Below, in pieces: positions 10,738 through 22,724 of a stretch of 64,000 nucleotides of DNA (within the stretch, counting starts at the first letter, position 1; the number at the start of each line of letters is the position of its first letter). Below the pieces are notes generated by a model. The model did not search any database, had not been told where the DNA came from, and worked only from the letters and a program-made list of their open reading frames with translations. The position numbers and the translations under genes were made by a program. The DNA is taken from contig JACEVL010000057.1 in assembly GCA_020284085.1 (NCBI GenBank), positions 733,204 to 797,203 on the forward strand, written 5' to 3'. This stretch comes from Aporrectodea caliginosa. Lineage: Eukaryota; Annelida; Clitellata; Crassiclitellata; Lumbricidae.

Positions 10738-11402
10738 TGTTCAGAGTGCTCGCAATGACCATTGGAAAACAGCATGAAGATCTGGAGGTTACACTAGAGA
10801 ATAAAGCACTGGAACAAGTAACAGAGTTTGTGTATTTGGGAGGTCTGATAACAGAGGACGGCCGATGCACAAAGGACATCAAACGTAGAATTGGTTTGGC
10901 GTGTGCCATGTTCGGCAAACTGAACAAGATATGGAAGGGAAACAGCATATCGACAAGAATATATGGAGCCTTTGTCATCCCAGTGCTGCTGTATGGTTCC
11001 GAGTGCTGGTGCATGCGCAGAGAGGATGAGAGGAGATTGCTGGCAGCGGAAATGAGCTGGCTGAGAAGAATACTGGGCAGAAGTAGGAGAGACAAGATCC
11101 GAAATGAGGTTACCCGAGAAGAGCTGGGACAGAAGGAGACAGTGGTGGATAAGATCAGGAAAAGAAGGCTCACATGGTTCGGGCATGTGACGAGAATGAA
11201 CGACAAAAGACTTCCAGCCGCGGCTCTGCATGGACATGTAGAAGGAACACGAAGCCAAGGAAGACAAAGAAAGACCTGGATGAACAATATAATGGAGGAC
11301 TTGAGGGCACAAAACATGGATATGAGGGAGGCCATGGATAAAATCAGAGACAGAAAGATTTGGAGACGTCATGTTAAGGACTCATCGTTGGCGCACGCCT
11401 GA
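10737..11402 (+). mobile_element. LINE (RTE-like) reverse transcriptase C-terminal fragment
   Basis: A 221-codon open frame contains the post-catalytic YLGG motif (FVYLGGLITEDGRCTKDIKR), VLLYGSECWCMRREDE, RLTWFGHVTRMND and RQRKTWMNNIMEDL. These are standard segments of RTE/BovB-like RT thumb and C-terminus. The catalytic domain is missing and the copy begins inside the duplicated sequence described above. The frame is intact, so this is a fairly young truncated insertion. Confidence 0.85.
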
Positions 11403-11409
11403 CGGAGGA

Positions 11410-12180
11410 GAGAGAAGAAGAAGAAGAGTAAAGTTGCCAAACGAATTGATAGTAACTCAAAGACTGTCAGAGGATGGCAGAATGTAGGTAAAAGCAAAAC
11501 TGGTGCCATTCGCTAGCCTTGTTTAAGGGATCTTTGGAAATTTTGAGAGTAAGATCATGCTGGCGAAGGAGCGGAGTTGAATTAGGCCTACACGTGGACT
11601 GGATAGTTGCGGCTTATAACGACGCTGTGTAATAGCAAAGACTATTACCGTCGCCCTCCTCCTTCATCCAGGTTTGGGATAAAGGAGGAGTTTTAGCGAT
11701 ATTATTATTATTGCAAAACTAAATCTTAAATGGTGTATTTTTTTAAAGCATAGAAACAGTCAAATGATGTAGGCCTATACAATTTTAATTTTGATCTTCA
11801 TTATCAGTCCCGAGATATCACATAAAACTCATTAGGCCTAAGGTCAATGTATTCTAGACATGCAGGCTTATTGTTCATAAATAACTCAAATTTATCTTAT
11901 TCTGATATTTAAAAATTAAAATAAGCCCCTGTCAAACCCACAGTAAGCTCGCAATAAAAAATTAAGGAGTTAAGTTTGAATAAAATGTCTCTCCAGTGTA
12001 CATCATGGAGACATTTACTGATTAGTAACAGTTGCACTAGAAACATGACACTGTTTTCTTTTGACGAGAGTAGGGATGTCAGGCAGCACATCTACAGCTA
12101 ACGCTACTCTGAGATTTGCATGTATATTTGAGTCAGTCAGAAGAGTGATCTGCGTCTTGTCTTAACAAGACTCATCTTTG
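11410..12180. other. Non-coding DNA, probably LINE 3' flank and unrelated sequence
   Basis: A GA-rich run (11405-11430) follows the LINE stop. CCTCCTCCTTCATCCAGG at 11655 resembles CCTCCTCCTTCTCTAGG at 42971. No gene was found. Confidence 0.3.
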
Positions 12181-12184
12181 AATA

Positions 12185-12850
12185 TAAAGTAAGTAAGTAA
12201 GTATATCCTTTATTGAAAAAACCAACTGCTAACCGGATTTTGGTGTACATAGTTCATCAAATAGAAGAAAAATTTAAGTATAAAGCATCCGTGTGACTAA
12301 TGTTTAACGATATAGAGAGTTTGCCTTAGGTATAATTCTATTCTGGGTTCTGGGGCGTAGCGAGTATGAAACAGTTTTCACGGGAGGCAGTAGCGGATGT
12401 AATACATGTACAGGTTTGCTGATGATGGTAGAAAAGAGGTTGGAGTCTGCTTTCTGACAAAGTTGCTCGAAACTTTTGTAGGATTTCGGTAGATATTTAG
12501 ACCGGACCAGTCGCCGTATGAGCTATTCCTATGAGTATTCTTTCTCTGCTTGGAGCTGCTTCAGAAGAGTCTCAAAGAGCTCCAACAGATTTCCGATATA
12601 TTTTAGAGAAATCTCTGCTTTCAGTACCAGGTATTTGTCCTTCTCATCGCCTGAAGACGCGAGCGTCCCTCAGCCCCCACGAAGCCCCACCACGCTGGGG
12701 CCGCATAGAGCATCCGCGACACTGTGGTCTTATTTGTTGCATCACTCAGGGGTTGGCCCACTAATCCGTGTGCTGTTAGAATGCTTGTTCGCATAAGTAC
12801 GAGCTGGCAAACAAACACAAGATTCGAGCAGCATGTGTTCGTAAATGAGG
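12185..12850 (-). mobile_element. CR1-like LINE 3' fragment
   Basis: The minus strand from about 12800 reads VSRMLYAAPAWWGFVGAEGR, the thumb/C-terminal region of CR1-clade RT. The sequence runs to a 3' end at 12205-12185, where the minus strand shows AATAAAGGATA and then (ACTT)n, the short tandem tail of CR1-type LINEs. The frame is broken several times. A related tail occurs at 50383. Confidence 0.7.
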
Positions 12851-13059
12851 AAAGTTTCTCTGGGCAGTTGCTGATAAAACATCTTCACTTATGTACTTGT
12901 GAATTTGGTTTTCAATGCTGTGTTCCACTGCAAATCAACCAGCTCCATCTGTAACAAACTTGGAACAGTCGCAGGATTGATTTCATTCGGGATTGCTGAA
13001 CAGCTGAAATTGGTCCTCTGTCTGAATGCTGAGAAGCGTTTTCTAAATGCATCAAGTAT

Positions 13060-13760
13060 GTCTGTCACCTTCGTTGCATATTTAGAAGGGTAGAAAACGA
13101 TGTTTAAGCTTCGGCAAGATTCTTAACTTCGTTCATGTGTTCAGAGTGCTCGCAATGTCCATGCGCAAGTTATGAAGCCCACAGCTGAAGTTTTATTTCG
13201 AATGCTCGTATCGAATCATAATTATGCTTCAGAAATGTGACCTGCCCTGGCAAAAGGAGGCGGAAATCGCCAGTGATAAAACTGAAGAAATTAGCTGAAA
13301 CACATATCAGGTATAAATTGTTCACTTATCATTTTTTGGCACAATAATATCAATAAATAGGATCTTATATTATACGGAAAAATATTATTTCAATAAAATT
13401 TCACCTATTTCATGACAAACTTACACATAAACTTTGCGATCTATCTATGGCTTGTATTAAGATAATGAACTTTGCATGCGTTTACTCGAAATTGTACTTT
13501 TGAGTAGAAAACATTATAAAATTCATATCTCTGGAACCCATCAAGACAGAATAATAATTTTTTCAACATTTTAAACAGAAATTATTACTTATCAATTGTA
13601 GCACAAAATATATACTAAACTAATTTTTTGGACAAGAACCCTTCTTTTGCCAGAGAAAGTCGCAAATGGTAATATCTTTGCCTTGCAGCTTACCATTAAG
13701 TGTATTTTGTATTAACTGTAAAAAATTAAAAGATCGAACTTTTATTCTCAAATTTTGTAG
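13060..13760. other. AT-rich non-coding DNA
   Basis: Apart from the direct repeat GTGTTCAGAGTGCTCGCAAT at 13137 I see no feature. Confidence 0.35.
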
Positions 13761-14030
13761 TCTTTAGTTACAGCGCCGCGGGCCAGAAAAAATCATCGGC
13801 CTGCTCTTTGACATCAATGGGGTAAGGCCACCTGGTCTCCTGCAGTCTGTTCTCACGAGGCCCACGGGTTTCTTTGCGGACGGATAGCCGGCTCGAAAGA
13901 TCAAATTGTTCAGAGATGCGTGTCTAGGCAAGCGACCCGTGCCAAGCGCGCAGGAGAGCCCGTGGTGGCCATCTGCCATCACCGGGGCTCCGCGGGGGCA
14001 CCCATGTGATCTCCAGCAGCAATTCCACCG

Positions 14031-15083
14031 CCACAGAACGAGTATGCGCATATTACGAATATTAAGATTTTTATAAATTTACGAATATTGACGAATATTA
14101 AACTGGCCAACGAATATTAATTTTTTTGTTTTTTTTAATTCTTCAAAATCCGGAAATTAGTAGACCCTAGTAAAAATTCAGTGCCACAAACTAGGTATTA
14201 GAGCTAGAACAAGAACAGTTACTTGTTACAGTTACTCATCTTGTATCAGTAACTTCACTTAGTCTATTGTTTGAAGTCTCATACAGAATTCAAATTGTTG
14301 GCGCCCAAACGAACGATGCCAGTACCGTGTATTACACAAACAAAGATTGTATGACCCAGATCTCTCTAATTCCCTATCCCACCGCCCAAGATTCCTAAAC
14401 TGAGTGGGAGGATAATTAATCAAATTAAACGCATCAATGGAACTTCGGAACATCAGTCATCCAAAGTTTCCAAACATAGCTTAAATGATATAGAATTACC
14501 GAGTGTGGGTTTCACCGCTGAGAGAGAAACAGATCGAGACAGACGGATACAGATTGAGAGCAATCGTAGAGAGACGGTGAGAGACAGACCGACAGAAATG
14601 GAGAGAGATCGTACGATTTCTTTCCCTCTCTGTCCGAGAGGGAGAATCGTAGAGAGACAGACAGAGACAGACCGACAGAGAGGGAGAGAGATAGCAGAGA
14701 AACAGAGAGGGAGAGAGATAGCAGAGAGACAGAGAGGGGGAGAGATCGTACGATTTCTTTCCTTCTCTGTCCGAGAGGGAGAATCGTAGAGAGACAGACA
14801 GAGACAGACCGACAGAAAGGGAGAGAGATCGTACGATTTCTTTCCCTCTCTGTCCGAGAGGGAGAATCGTAGAGAGACAGACAGAGACAGACCGACAGAG
14901 AGGGAGAGAGATCGTACGATTTCTTTCCCTCTCTGTCCGAGAGGGAGAATCGTAGAGAGACAGACAGAGACAGACCGACAGAGAGGGAGAGAGATAGCAG
15001 AGAGACAGAGAGGGGGAGATCGTACGATTTCTTTCCTTCTCTGTCCGAGAGGGAGAGAAATCGTAGAGAGACAGACCGACGAG

Positions 15084-15149
<66 letters not shown>

Positions 15150-15459
15150 CAGACAGAGAGAGAGACAGAGAGAGTCATGGTCGGCTTTTTACAGAGTTCA
15201 AGAGTACGGAACGATTTGGGTAGGAAGCCTAATTAAGCGTAGGCCTACCCGCTTACGGACCACCAGCTTACGGACCACGGCTTTAAGTGCAGCGCCGCAA
15301 AACCACTGCACATATTCTTAAATTACTATTCTTAAATTAGTTCGTAAAAAAGCGGAAACAGTAACTTCATCAAAGAATATTGACGAATATATACGAATAT
15401 TAAAAATGTCCTAATATTTACGAATATTAAAGCCTGAAGTCACGAATTCTCGTTCTATG
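14031..15459. mobile_element. Non-autonomous inverted-repeat insertion carrying a minisatellite
   Basis: Both ends have AGAACGAG in inverted orientation followed by TTACGAATATT-type motifs (14043-14110; 15365-15430). The flanks share CCACCGCCAC, consistent with an 8-10 bp target duplication of MULE style. The interior has no transposase. It contains the purine-rich minisatellite at 14505-15175. Confidence 0.5.
14505..15175. repeat. Purine-rich minisatellite with GATCGTACGAT palindromes
   Basis: Repeats of roughly 100 bp combine ATCGTACGATTTCTTTCCCT, CTCTGTCCGAGAGGGAGAAT and AGACAGACAGAGACAGACCG. The array ends in a (GA)n run at 15095-15145. Each unit holds a palindrome (ATCGTACGAT), so the array can form multiple stems. 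Long ORFs on both strands are repeat artefacts. Confidence 0.9.
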
Positions 15460-16380
15460 CCCACCGCCACCCTGACCGACTCGCCATCTAGCCTGAACCC
15501 GCATCTGTTTACGGGGAGAGCCAGTAGCTAGACCACCGCATGTGGGGCGTGCCTGATTTGTTGAATCGGGGAGCCTTTGCGTGTAGACCAGAAACGACCC
15601 TTTGAATTATTATTATTACTAGACGTTGCTACCCGGCTTCGCACGGGTTATCTCTACCTTTATATATCGTTCCCGCTTGGTTTGCATAGTTAACTCTGTC
15701 TGCTTTGGCTGGTATACTCACAAGGTACGCCCGTGTATTTGAATTTGCTCTATCCGATGTATCGTTCCCGTTGGTTTTTAAAATGTAAAATGTCAACTTT
15801 CTCTTTTTTCAATAGCGACTGAATGGCTATAGCCTGGACCCTGCTCATTTTTCAATGAATTGATCGGATGAGTCCCAACCCTTCACCACCGCTTGCCCCT
15901 TTGAATGGACGCCACGTCATTTAGTATCCCCGTGCAAGGACCGTGCTAGTTCAAGATTTAAATTTCTGAAATAAACCGACATCGGGAAGTGAATCGCGAT
16001 CAGCACGCTCTCTGTAATAGCACAGAGGAGCATGAGACGTATCATACGCAGCTCTTACGTAGCTCATTGACGTCTTTGGCTTGTCGGAGAAGTCCCGAAA
16101 TGCCTGGCGAATGCTCTATTTTGGAGGCCGTGTGTCGTATGACGTTATGATAAATAAGAAATGGCGGGGTAATTCTGCAACGGTAGTGACCACTTCGAAA
16201 TTTAAATTGTCCATATATCGGAGTTTAAAGTAAATTGCGAGCTGAAAAATAGTCGCGTTGACCTACAAAATTCTTATAAGAGGGTTTTGCACAATTCTTC
16301 ATAGCGCCAGAGCAATCCGTTCGCGAGCCTTTAGCCGGGTTACAGAAGGACAGACTTTCAGACTGATAGTACCGGTATAG
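15460..16380. other. Repeat-derived non-coding DNA with the GGCTTCGCACGGG motif
   Basis: 15628-15655 has GCTACCCGGCTTCGCACGGG, a motif shared by many invertebrate transposons. The segment 15830-15930 (TTGATCGGATGAGTCC, then AGTATCCCC) resembles the end of the window (63735-63830). No gene was seen. Confidence 0.5.
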
Positions 16381-16650
<270 letters not shown>

Positions 16651-16991
16651 GGATTCGGATTCGGATTAGGATCAGGATTAGTATTATACGCGAATGGAAC
16701 TTTTATGTCAAACATATAAGCAAATAATGTTCTTACTTACTTACTCGCTTAAATGATCGATTATAAGGACGTTCTGCTGCGGATAGCGAAGAGTTATGGA
16801 TAAGAATAGATGCCAATCAATTTACATCCTGGTTGATGAAGTCAACACGGATGTAAAGTGTGTGCTCTTTTTAGATCGCTGCTTACAAAATTCTTATTAC
16901 ATCTATGGCCATTTCTCATAATATATGCATAAATGTTCTATGAGTTTAACGTTAGTAATTTGAAAAGAATCTTTTAATTACGCATATAGTA

Positions 16992-17753
16992 TCAAATATA
17001 AAGACTTCTTGAAACTAATTTCTGTGTACTACCTATTTGGGCGCCCGTGTTGGAAAACACAAGCGAACCGATAGCGAAAGTGATGAACACCAGAATCGGA
17101 AACTTAGATTTTCTACAATTCCCAAGAGGTAAGCGGAAAGAAATTGAAGCGTGCGTGGCGCCCTCTAGCGACTGCACGTACTGTTGGGGAAAAGTACTGA
17201 CAAAGGATCTACCAATAGGTGTCGAGTTCAAATCCGAGGAAAGGCTATAGAGAGCAGGAATAGCTCTTGATTCCATTGAAGGAGCTACAGAAGCCAAGTT
17301 ATCGATTGTTTTATGAGGCGCACTCATAAATAACCTATTTTCAAGTTCTGAATGCGTGTTGCCAGGGTTCTTTGTAATTAACCAGGGATTGCCCAGAGTG
17401 GTGTCCGTAGCTACTCGGTCTGAGGCCAAGGCGTTAGATCGCCCTGCGGGGTTCTTATTTCCCTCAACAGTTTGATTCCGGGTTATACATTCCTTCAATT
17501 CCCCCATCTGTGCGTTATTATTCAGATTTATTTGTGTTTGTTCTTCTAGGAAACGATTGACAAGGGTATCCAAACCTTTCTGGCGATATAGAAGTTCCTT
17601 CAACATTTCGTCGGAATTACCAGGAGAATGTGTCAATTGCAACTGTTCACTTTCAATACTTGTTGGACTAACTCCTGTCTCACTAGTTATTTCGTCATCT
17701 TTATCAATTAACTGAGATTCAGCCATTTGTATTGATTTATTAAAATTGGTCAA
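16992..17753 (-). mobile_element. Ty3/gypsy gag-like ORF (partial)
   Basis: The likely start is the ATG at 17726 (MAESQLIDKDDEI). The protein is acidic and polar with a helical segment (DEMLKELLYRQKGLDTLVNR) and lacks a zinc knuckle. Its place, downstream of an LTR-like region on the same strand as the pol at 21745-19163, suggests gag of a neighbouring or tandem copy that shares the LTR. The C-terminal 60 residues (KFPILVFITFAIGSLVF onward) look unrelated and may mark truncation. The gag identity is inferred mainly from position. Confidence 0.4.
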
Positions 17754-17769
17754 TTACTTGAACTGAAAT

Positions 17770-18650
17770 TATATTCCTTGATTAAACAGTTTAACTAAAC
17801 AGGTTTCTTCGATCAAGTTTAAACTATTACAAGATTTGACAGATTAACCGATTTACATTCAATCTCACACGACGTAGGTGAAACGATCGCACAAGAGTAT
17901 CGAATATCTCAACAAATATCTAATCTACCACTTTAAAGTTACAACTACTGGTTAGCGTGATCCATTATTAATAACGTTACTAGTCGCTTTCCGATTAACA
18001 TTTAGTACGATCAATATCTGGGCATCAGGAGTTGATCTTAATTGGCTAGATAGAATAAAACTATACTCCCTGCTTCGTATAGTGATGGATTCGTTTCCCC
18101 ACTTAGTAATATCGACGTTTCCCAGAGATTAGCATCGATCAAATTTTTCCATTTCAGCACATCCAATCGAAACTATGGTCACCAACAGAATTGGGTACAA
18201 AACCTAGCAATTTCGATACCAAACCGCTTCCAATAATCGGCAAAGGTTCCAGGGTGACCAAGCACCAAAATCCCCGTAAATTTATCGTAATAACTCTCCG
18301 GTCAAACGAAGGAAATCATCGATGATCACAGATTAAAACACTCGAAATTACCGACCATCCGTATCAGCCATTTTCTAACGCTCCTTCTTCGACTAAAAAC
18401 TCCCAGAGAACACTGCGCACCAGGTCACATGACCACCAGGATCCAATCCGAATTTTCCTTATAATGAATTAAGCGCCAACTTTTTCTTCAACTGACGACA
18501 ACCAATCAGGTCCGTCGTAGCTCCCTCGGCTATTTATAGCTCAAGTGCTTAACGGATCAGGTGCCTATCAGTCCGGCCGAGCATGGACTAAATATTATTA
18601 GAGAGACTAACCTCTGGCGAATTTCACATTCGCCACACCCTCCCCCACTT
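17770..18650 (-). mobile_element. Putative Ty3/gypsy LTR and leader region
   Basis: On the minus strand a polypurine tract AAGTGGGGGAGGG (18650-18638) is followed by TGTGGCGAATG (from 18637), the expected 3' LTR start. A short inverted repeat lies just inside (GGCGAATGTGAAATTCGCC). About 100 bp further is GCTATAAATAGCC (18540-18528), a good TATA box for an LTR promoter. The LTR's other end and the primer binding site could not be fixed. Confidence 0.55.
18528..18540 (-). promoter_or_regulatory. TATA box inside the putative LTR
   Basis: The minus strand reads GCTATAAATAGCC about 100 bp inside the LTR edge, where a U3 promoter would be expected. Confidence 0.5.
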
Positions 18651-19162
18651 AATCCAAATTTTTACCTTATGGTGAAAATTTATAGGCCACTAGAAGGGAC
18701 GGTGATCTCCAGGTCTCATATAACAATAATTATTACATAGAACATAAATTCCTAGGGCCTTTAACACAACCCTCTACTGATCATGAAGTAGTAACAAATG
18801 GCATCCTTATACACAGTCAGGTTCACGGCAGAACAAATTAGTATACAGTAACAAACGATCAATTCACAATAACCCGACGAAACCGGCAAAATTCTGATGA
18901 AGGCTAATTGACCAGGTCTTAAACTCAAGAAGGAAGGGCTGTTACCCAGCCGTAAAGCAAATAACACATCAATTATAAACCTTACCAAATCTAACTTAAC
19001 AAAACGAAAGCATTTTATTACTTAAATTACCCCCGGGTTTCACTTAACGATAGCGCAGAGGCTTCCTGATAATGCGCGGTGGCCTTTTATCAGGGAATGT
19101 CCCTCGATGCGTCGTATCATGTTCGATAACGGGTGTAGAGGGCCCATTATCCTCCAACTCAT
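18651..19162 (-). other. Ty3/gypsy non-coding stretch between pol stop and LTR
   Basis: About 510 bp lie between the pol stop and the polypurine tract on the minus strand. No env-like or other ORF with recognisable motifs is seen. Confidence 0.4.
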
Positions 19163-21757
19163 CTAATTCGTTCCGGGTTCTTCACAATCCCAATCCGGTA
19201 GGGGTTCGAACTCCTCTGGAGGTGGCCTTTCCTCCGAATCCCGTGGCATCTCCCCTTCGCACAAGTTAAGCTTGTCGACGTAAACTAGCATGGGACGGGA
19301 GCGAGCTGATTTCCGAATTTTATAGAGCACCGAGTTTACCTGTTCCAATACCTCGTAGGGACCAGTGTAGAATTTGGCCCATTTATCCTTAAGGCCAGGA
19401 CGTTTCCTTGGGTAGAAGTACCACACCAGGGACCCAACTGGAAAGGAGGCCGGTTTTACCCTGAGGTCGTACCTAAAGGCTCGAGTCGTGGCTTGGCGCT
19501 GCATAAACTTTCGAGCAACATCAAAGTTATTATGCATTTTCTCAATTTGTGAGGCCACAAAATCATCGGTATTAGACAAGACATTTTCGACATTAATATC
19601 GCCTAAAACGAGATCGATCGGAAGGCAAAGCTCTCTGGAAAGAAAAAGACGATTTGGAGTAAATCCAGTGCTTTCACTTTCGCTGGCTCTGTAAGCGGCC
19701 AACACGCAAGGTAGATGCAAATCCCAATCCTTCTGATTCTGGGCAACCACCTTAGCAAGCATGGCGTTCAATGTTCTGTGAAACCTCTCCACGGCACCAT
19801 TCGTACTTGGTTTATAAGGAGTCGTTCTCACTTTGTCGATCTGGAGTCGAAGACACAGTTCCCGGAACAAAGCTGCTTCAAAACAAGGTCCCTGGTCAGT
19901 TAATATTTGACGTGGACATCCAAATCTGCAGAAAATCTGTTCCACCAGTACTTTGGCTACGGTTGTAGCTTCTTGGTTTCGTATAGAATGAGCCTCTATC
20001 CAACGGGTGAAATGGTCAACTGCCGTGAGACTATAGCGATACCCTCGACTGGAAGGCGGATGTGGACCAGTGATATCTACTCCCAGGCATTCCATAGGTG
20101 CTCCCACAGACATCGGTTGCTGACGCCCTTGCCTCGGCGGTTTGAAACGTAAATATTGGGCACAGTTCATGCATCTCCTTATTTGCATCCTTACGTCATC
20201 TCGCCAACATGGCCAGTAGGCTCTTTTCTGTAGCTGAGCCAAGGTCTTCCTAATGCCCATGTGACCTCCTGTTATTCCTTCATGCGCTAGCCGAATGAGC
20301 GCTAGCCGACGACTAGGCGGTGGTATGAATTGGTACCAACGGACGTCATTGGTTTCCGGCTCCAACCATTGACGAGTCAGCAGCCCATCCTGCAACTCCA
20401 ACTGCGGCCATTGTGCGACCAGAGTTTTGATCGTGCCACTAAGACCTCGCATCGTATCCAGAGAAGGCACATCCGGAGATTCAAGTTTCTTCTGAATTAT
20501 CCAACCCAGATCCGGGTCCATGCGCTGTTCAGCTTCTATAGTTTGACGGCTCCAGTCCGATGGTAGATCGATAAAAGTCACTCTAACAGGGTAGGACTCT
20601 CTGACATTATCGATCTCATGCGGTCGTCGTGACATAGCATCTGCATTCCTATGTGCAGTACCCGATCTGTGCTGAATGTCAAACTGAAATTCCTCGATGA
20701 AGGACAACCATCTGGCTTGTTGTCCTATCGGCAACGGAGTTCTTCGTAACCATTGGAGAGCGGAGTGATCCGTTCTCATGAGGAATTTGTTACCCAGTAG
20801 GTACTGTCGGAACACTTTCAAGAAATACACAATCGCAAGCAATTCTCTCCTTGTGACATCGTAGTTCTGTTCGGCTGTCGAACACAGTCTACTGCCATAG
20901 CAAATCACACGTTCCATGTCACCGTCTACCTGAGACAACACAGCGCCAATGGACTCTCCAGAAGCGTCAGTGTTCAGAATATAGAGTCCTGAATCGTTCG
21001 GCAAAGCGAGAATCGGTGACTCGGTAAGGCGTCGCTTCAACTCAGCAAAGGCAACGTCACATTCCTCTGACCAGGTAAAGTGGCAACCTTTCTTAGTTAA
21101 GGCATGCAGAGGACGAGCAATTCGAGCAAAGTCTGGGACGAATTTTCGATAATACGAGCATAAGCCCACAAACGATCTGACATCTCGAAGTTTTCTTGGC
21201 GTTGGCCAGTCTCTTACCGCTTGAATTTTACCTGGATCCGTTGTAATTCCATGTTCACTTACCACGTGGCCTAAGAAAACCACTTGACGTTGTAACAAGT
21301 GACATTTCGAAGGTTTAAGCTTTAAACCAACAGCTGCCAGTCGCTCCAACACTTGAGATAACCTCTGCAGGTGTGTGTCTATATCCGAAGCAAATACGAT
21401 GATATCGTCCAGATAAATTAAACACACTGTGAAATTCAGTCCTGCCATAACCAAATTCATCATTCGTGAGAAGGAGGCCGGAGAATTACAGAGACCAAAT
21501 GGGAGAACTCGAAACTGGAAAATTCCCCTCCTGGATACGAAAGCGGTTTTATGTCTGTCCTTAGGATGAACGGCTACTTGATGGTAACCAGCTCGGAGAT
21601 CAAAAGTACTGAACCATTTAGCTCCAGCTAAAGAATCAAGACTTTCGCTGATCAATGGTAAAGGATAAGCGTCTTTCCGTGTCTTATTGTTCACTGCCCG
21701 ATAGTCAACACAGAATCTTGGTGTTCCATCCCGTTTCTTAACCATGACGACATTACT
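19163..21757 (-). mobile_element. pol: Ty3/gypsy pol (RT-RNase H-integrase), 5'-truncated
   Basis: One open frame of at least 860 codons runs from the MULE boundary to a stop at 19163. Reverse transcriptase comes first: VMVKKRDGTPRFCVDYRAVN, FSTFDLRAGYHQV, LPFGLCNSPASF and the catalytic YLDD (in CLIYLDDIIVFA). RNase H follows (LNTDASGESIGAVLSQ, and TDHSALQWL). Integrase has an H-H-C-C finger (HEGITGGHMG, then CMNCAQY) and a DDE core (GVDITGP; LTDQGPCFE; NGAVERFHRTL). Protease and the RT fingers are missing because the element stops where the MULE begins at 21765. The remaining frame is uninterrupted, so the element was young when cut. Confidence 0.93.
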
Positions 21758-21764
21758 GGTATCC

Positions 21765-21990
21765 TATCATTTGGTCGAAAGTCATTTGGTCGAAATCATT
21801 TGGTCGAAATCATTTGGTCGACGATGAAAACATCGAACGATCAAAAAGTCGAATGATCGTTTGGTCGACAATCAAAAAATCGAATGATCGTTTGGTCGAC
21901 AATCAAAAGGTCGAAAATCAAAAGATCTAAAATCAAAAGATCGACATTCAAAATGAAGCATGTTTAAGAGAATTCCGACGATTTTGCTAC
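21765..21990 (+). repeat. MULE left terminal inverted repeat
   Basis: It starts TATCATTTGGTCGAAAG, with three successive TTTGGTCGAAA units. TCGAATGATCGTTTGGTCGA units follow, then ATCAAAAGATC units, ending near CAAAATGAAGCATGTTT. Matching sequence in reverse complement is at 27368-27586. Confidence 0.93.
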
Positions 21991-22021
21991 AAGTTTTATC
22001 ATTTGTATGCTAATTCAATGC

Positions 22022-22196
22022 TAAGGCTAGTTTTATACATCTATAGCGTATATCAAGATTGTCCATATAAAAAATGTCACTATTAGCCTATGCTTGCAAC
22101 TCAAGGAAGGCTAGTTTTCTACATCTATAGCGTCATTATATAAAGATTGTCCATATAAAAAATGTCACTATTAGCCTATGCTTGCAACTCAAGGTT
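22022..22196. repeat. Tandem duplication, about 87 bp twice
   Basis: CTAGTTTTATACATCTATAG to CTTGCAACTCAAGG occurs at about 22022-22107 and again at 22110-22196 with small changes. The second copy overlaps the last codons of the MULE transposase, so its 3' end was duplicated into the flank. Confidence 0.85.
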
Positions 22197-22432
22197 GTGA
22201 GCAATTCCCCTCAAATAGTCCATATTCGGGCGCTTTGCATACTCAGCAACGACTCTCTTCAGCCGTTCAGCACAGTCCTTGAATTTCTTCTTTCCCGCAG
22301 GCGGAAGTTGTCCAGCTAAGAATTGTTCCAGCTTCAGTTCGTTCAAGCTTTGCTCCTTCTTCAGGGCCTCAATAAACTTCCATATTGAAGGATGATAGGC
22401 ACCAAGCAGCTGACAGAACCCGCGGTGCCAAC
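22176..22432 (-). CDS. MULE transposase, last exon
   Basis: Behind the acceptor TTTGTTAAG this exon completes the third catalytic residue region: the previous exon ends in SVE plus one base, and this one begins with the rest of Gly, then WHRGFCQLLGAYHPSIWKF. Residues KKEQSLNELKLEQFLAGQ and MDYLRGIAHNL are standard for the C-terminus of FLYWCH/MULE transposases. Stop TAG is at 22176-22178. The intron of about 292 bp has a GTATGT donor at 22724, and the phases agree. Confidence 0.8.
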
Positions 22433-22724
22433 CTTAACAAAAGCAAAACATAACGCATTTGGTGAACAGAGCGATACCAAAAGCATCTGACAGATTTATG
22501 TAAACAGGAAGATTAATTATTATGGAATTACTTGTTTTCCAATTATAGCATGGAGGTAATTCCCAAGAAGCATAATAAGTCTAGTAAGTATAATCGGCTG
22601 GTCTCGATGTAGGTCTAGCATCCAAATCTCTCGAAGTCTGTAGCAGGCTACTGGTGCCCATTAATCATAGAGTAAAACCGCATACGAAGTGTAATCTATA
22701 ATCGAAAAAGATAATGGCACATAC

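Larger units (their letters stand above)
13764..15550 (-). mobile_element. LINE C-terminal fragment split by a later insertion
   Basis: On the minus strand 15550-15460 gives CGFRLDGESVRVAVG and 14030-13764 gives HHGLSCALGTGRLPRHASLN. Further reading includes KPVGLVRTDCRRPGGLTPL. These are adjacent pieces of a widespread LINE C-terminal domain (family pattern: GRHGLSC, GRFPRH, GKRPDG). They are separated by an insertion of about 1.4 kb (14031-15459), which dates the LINE as older than the insertion. Confidence 0.65.

Noticed and set aside
14453..15178. Ser/Leu-rich and Arg/Glu-rich ORFs of up to 241 codons
   Set aside because: They arise from the purine-rich minisatellite and its (GA)n tail; both strands are open for the same reason.
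17041..17060. Primer binding site at the GGGCGCCCGTGTTGG sequence
   Set aside because: It resembles a tRNA-Lys-type site only partly, and lies inside the gag-like frame on the wrong side of the putative LTR.
21765..21990. CRISPR array, because of regularly repeated motifs
   Set aside because: The motifs have no constant spacer length, vary in sequence, and form transposon terminal inverted repeats in an animal genome.
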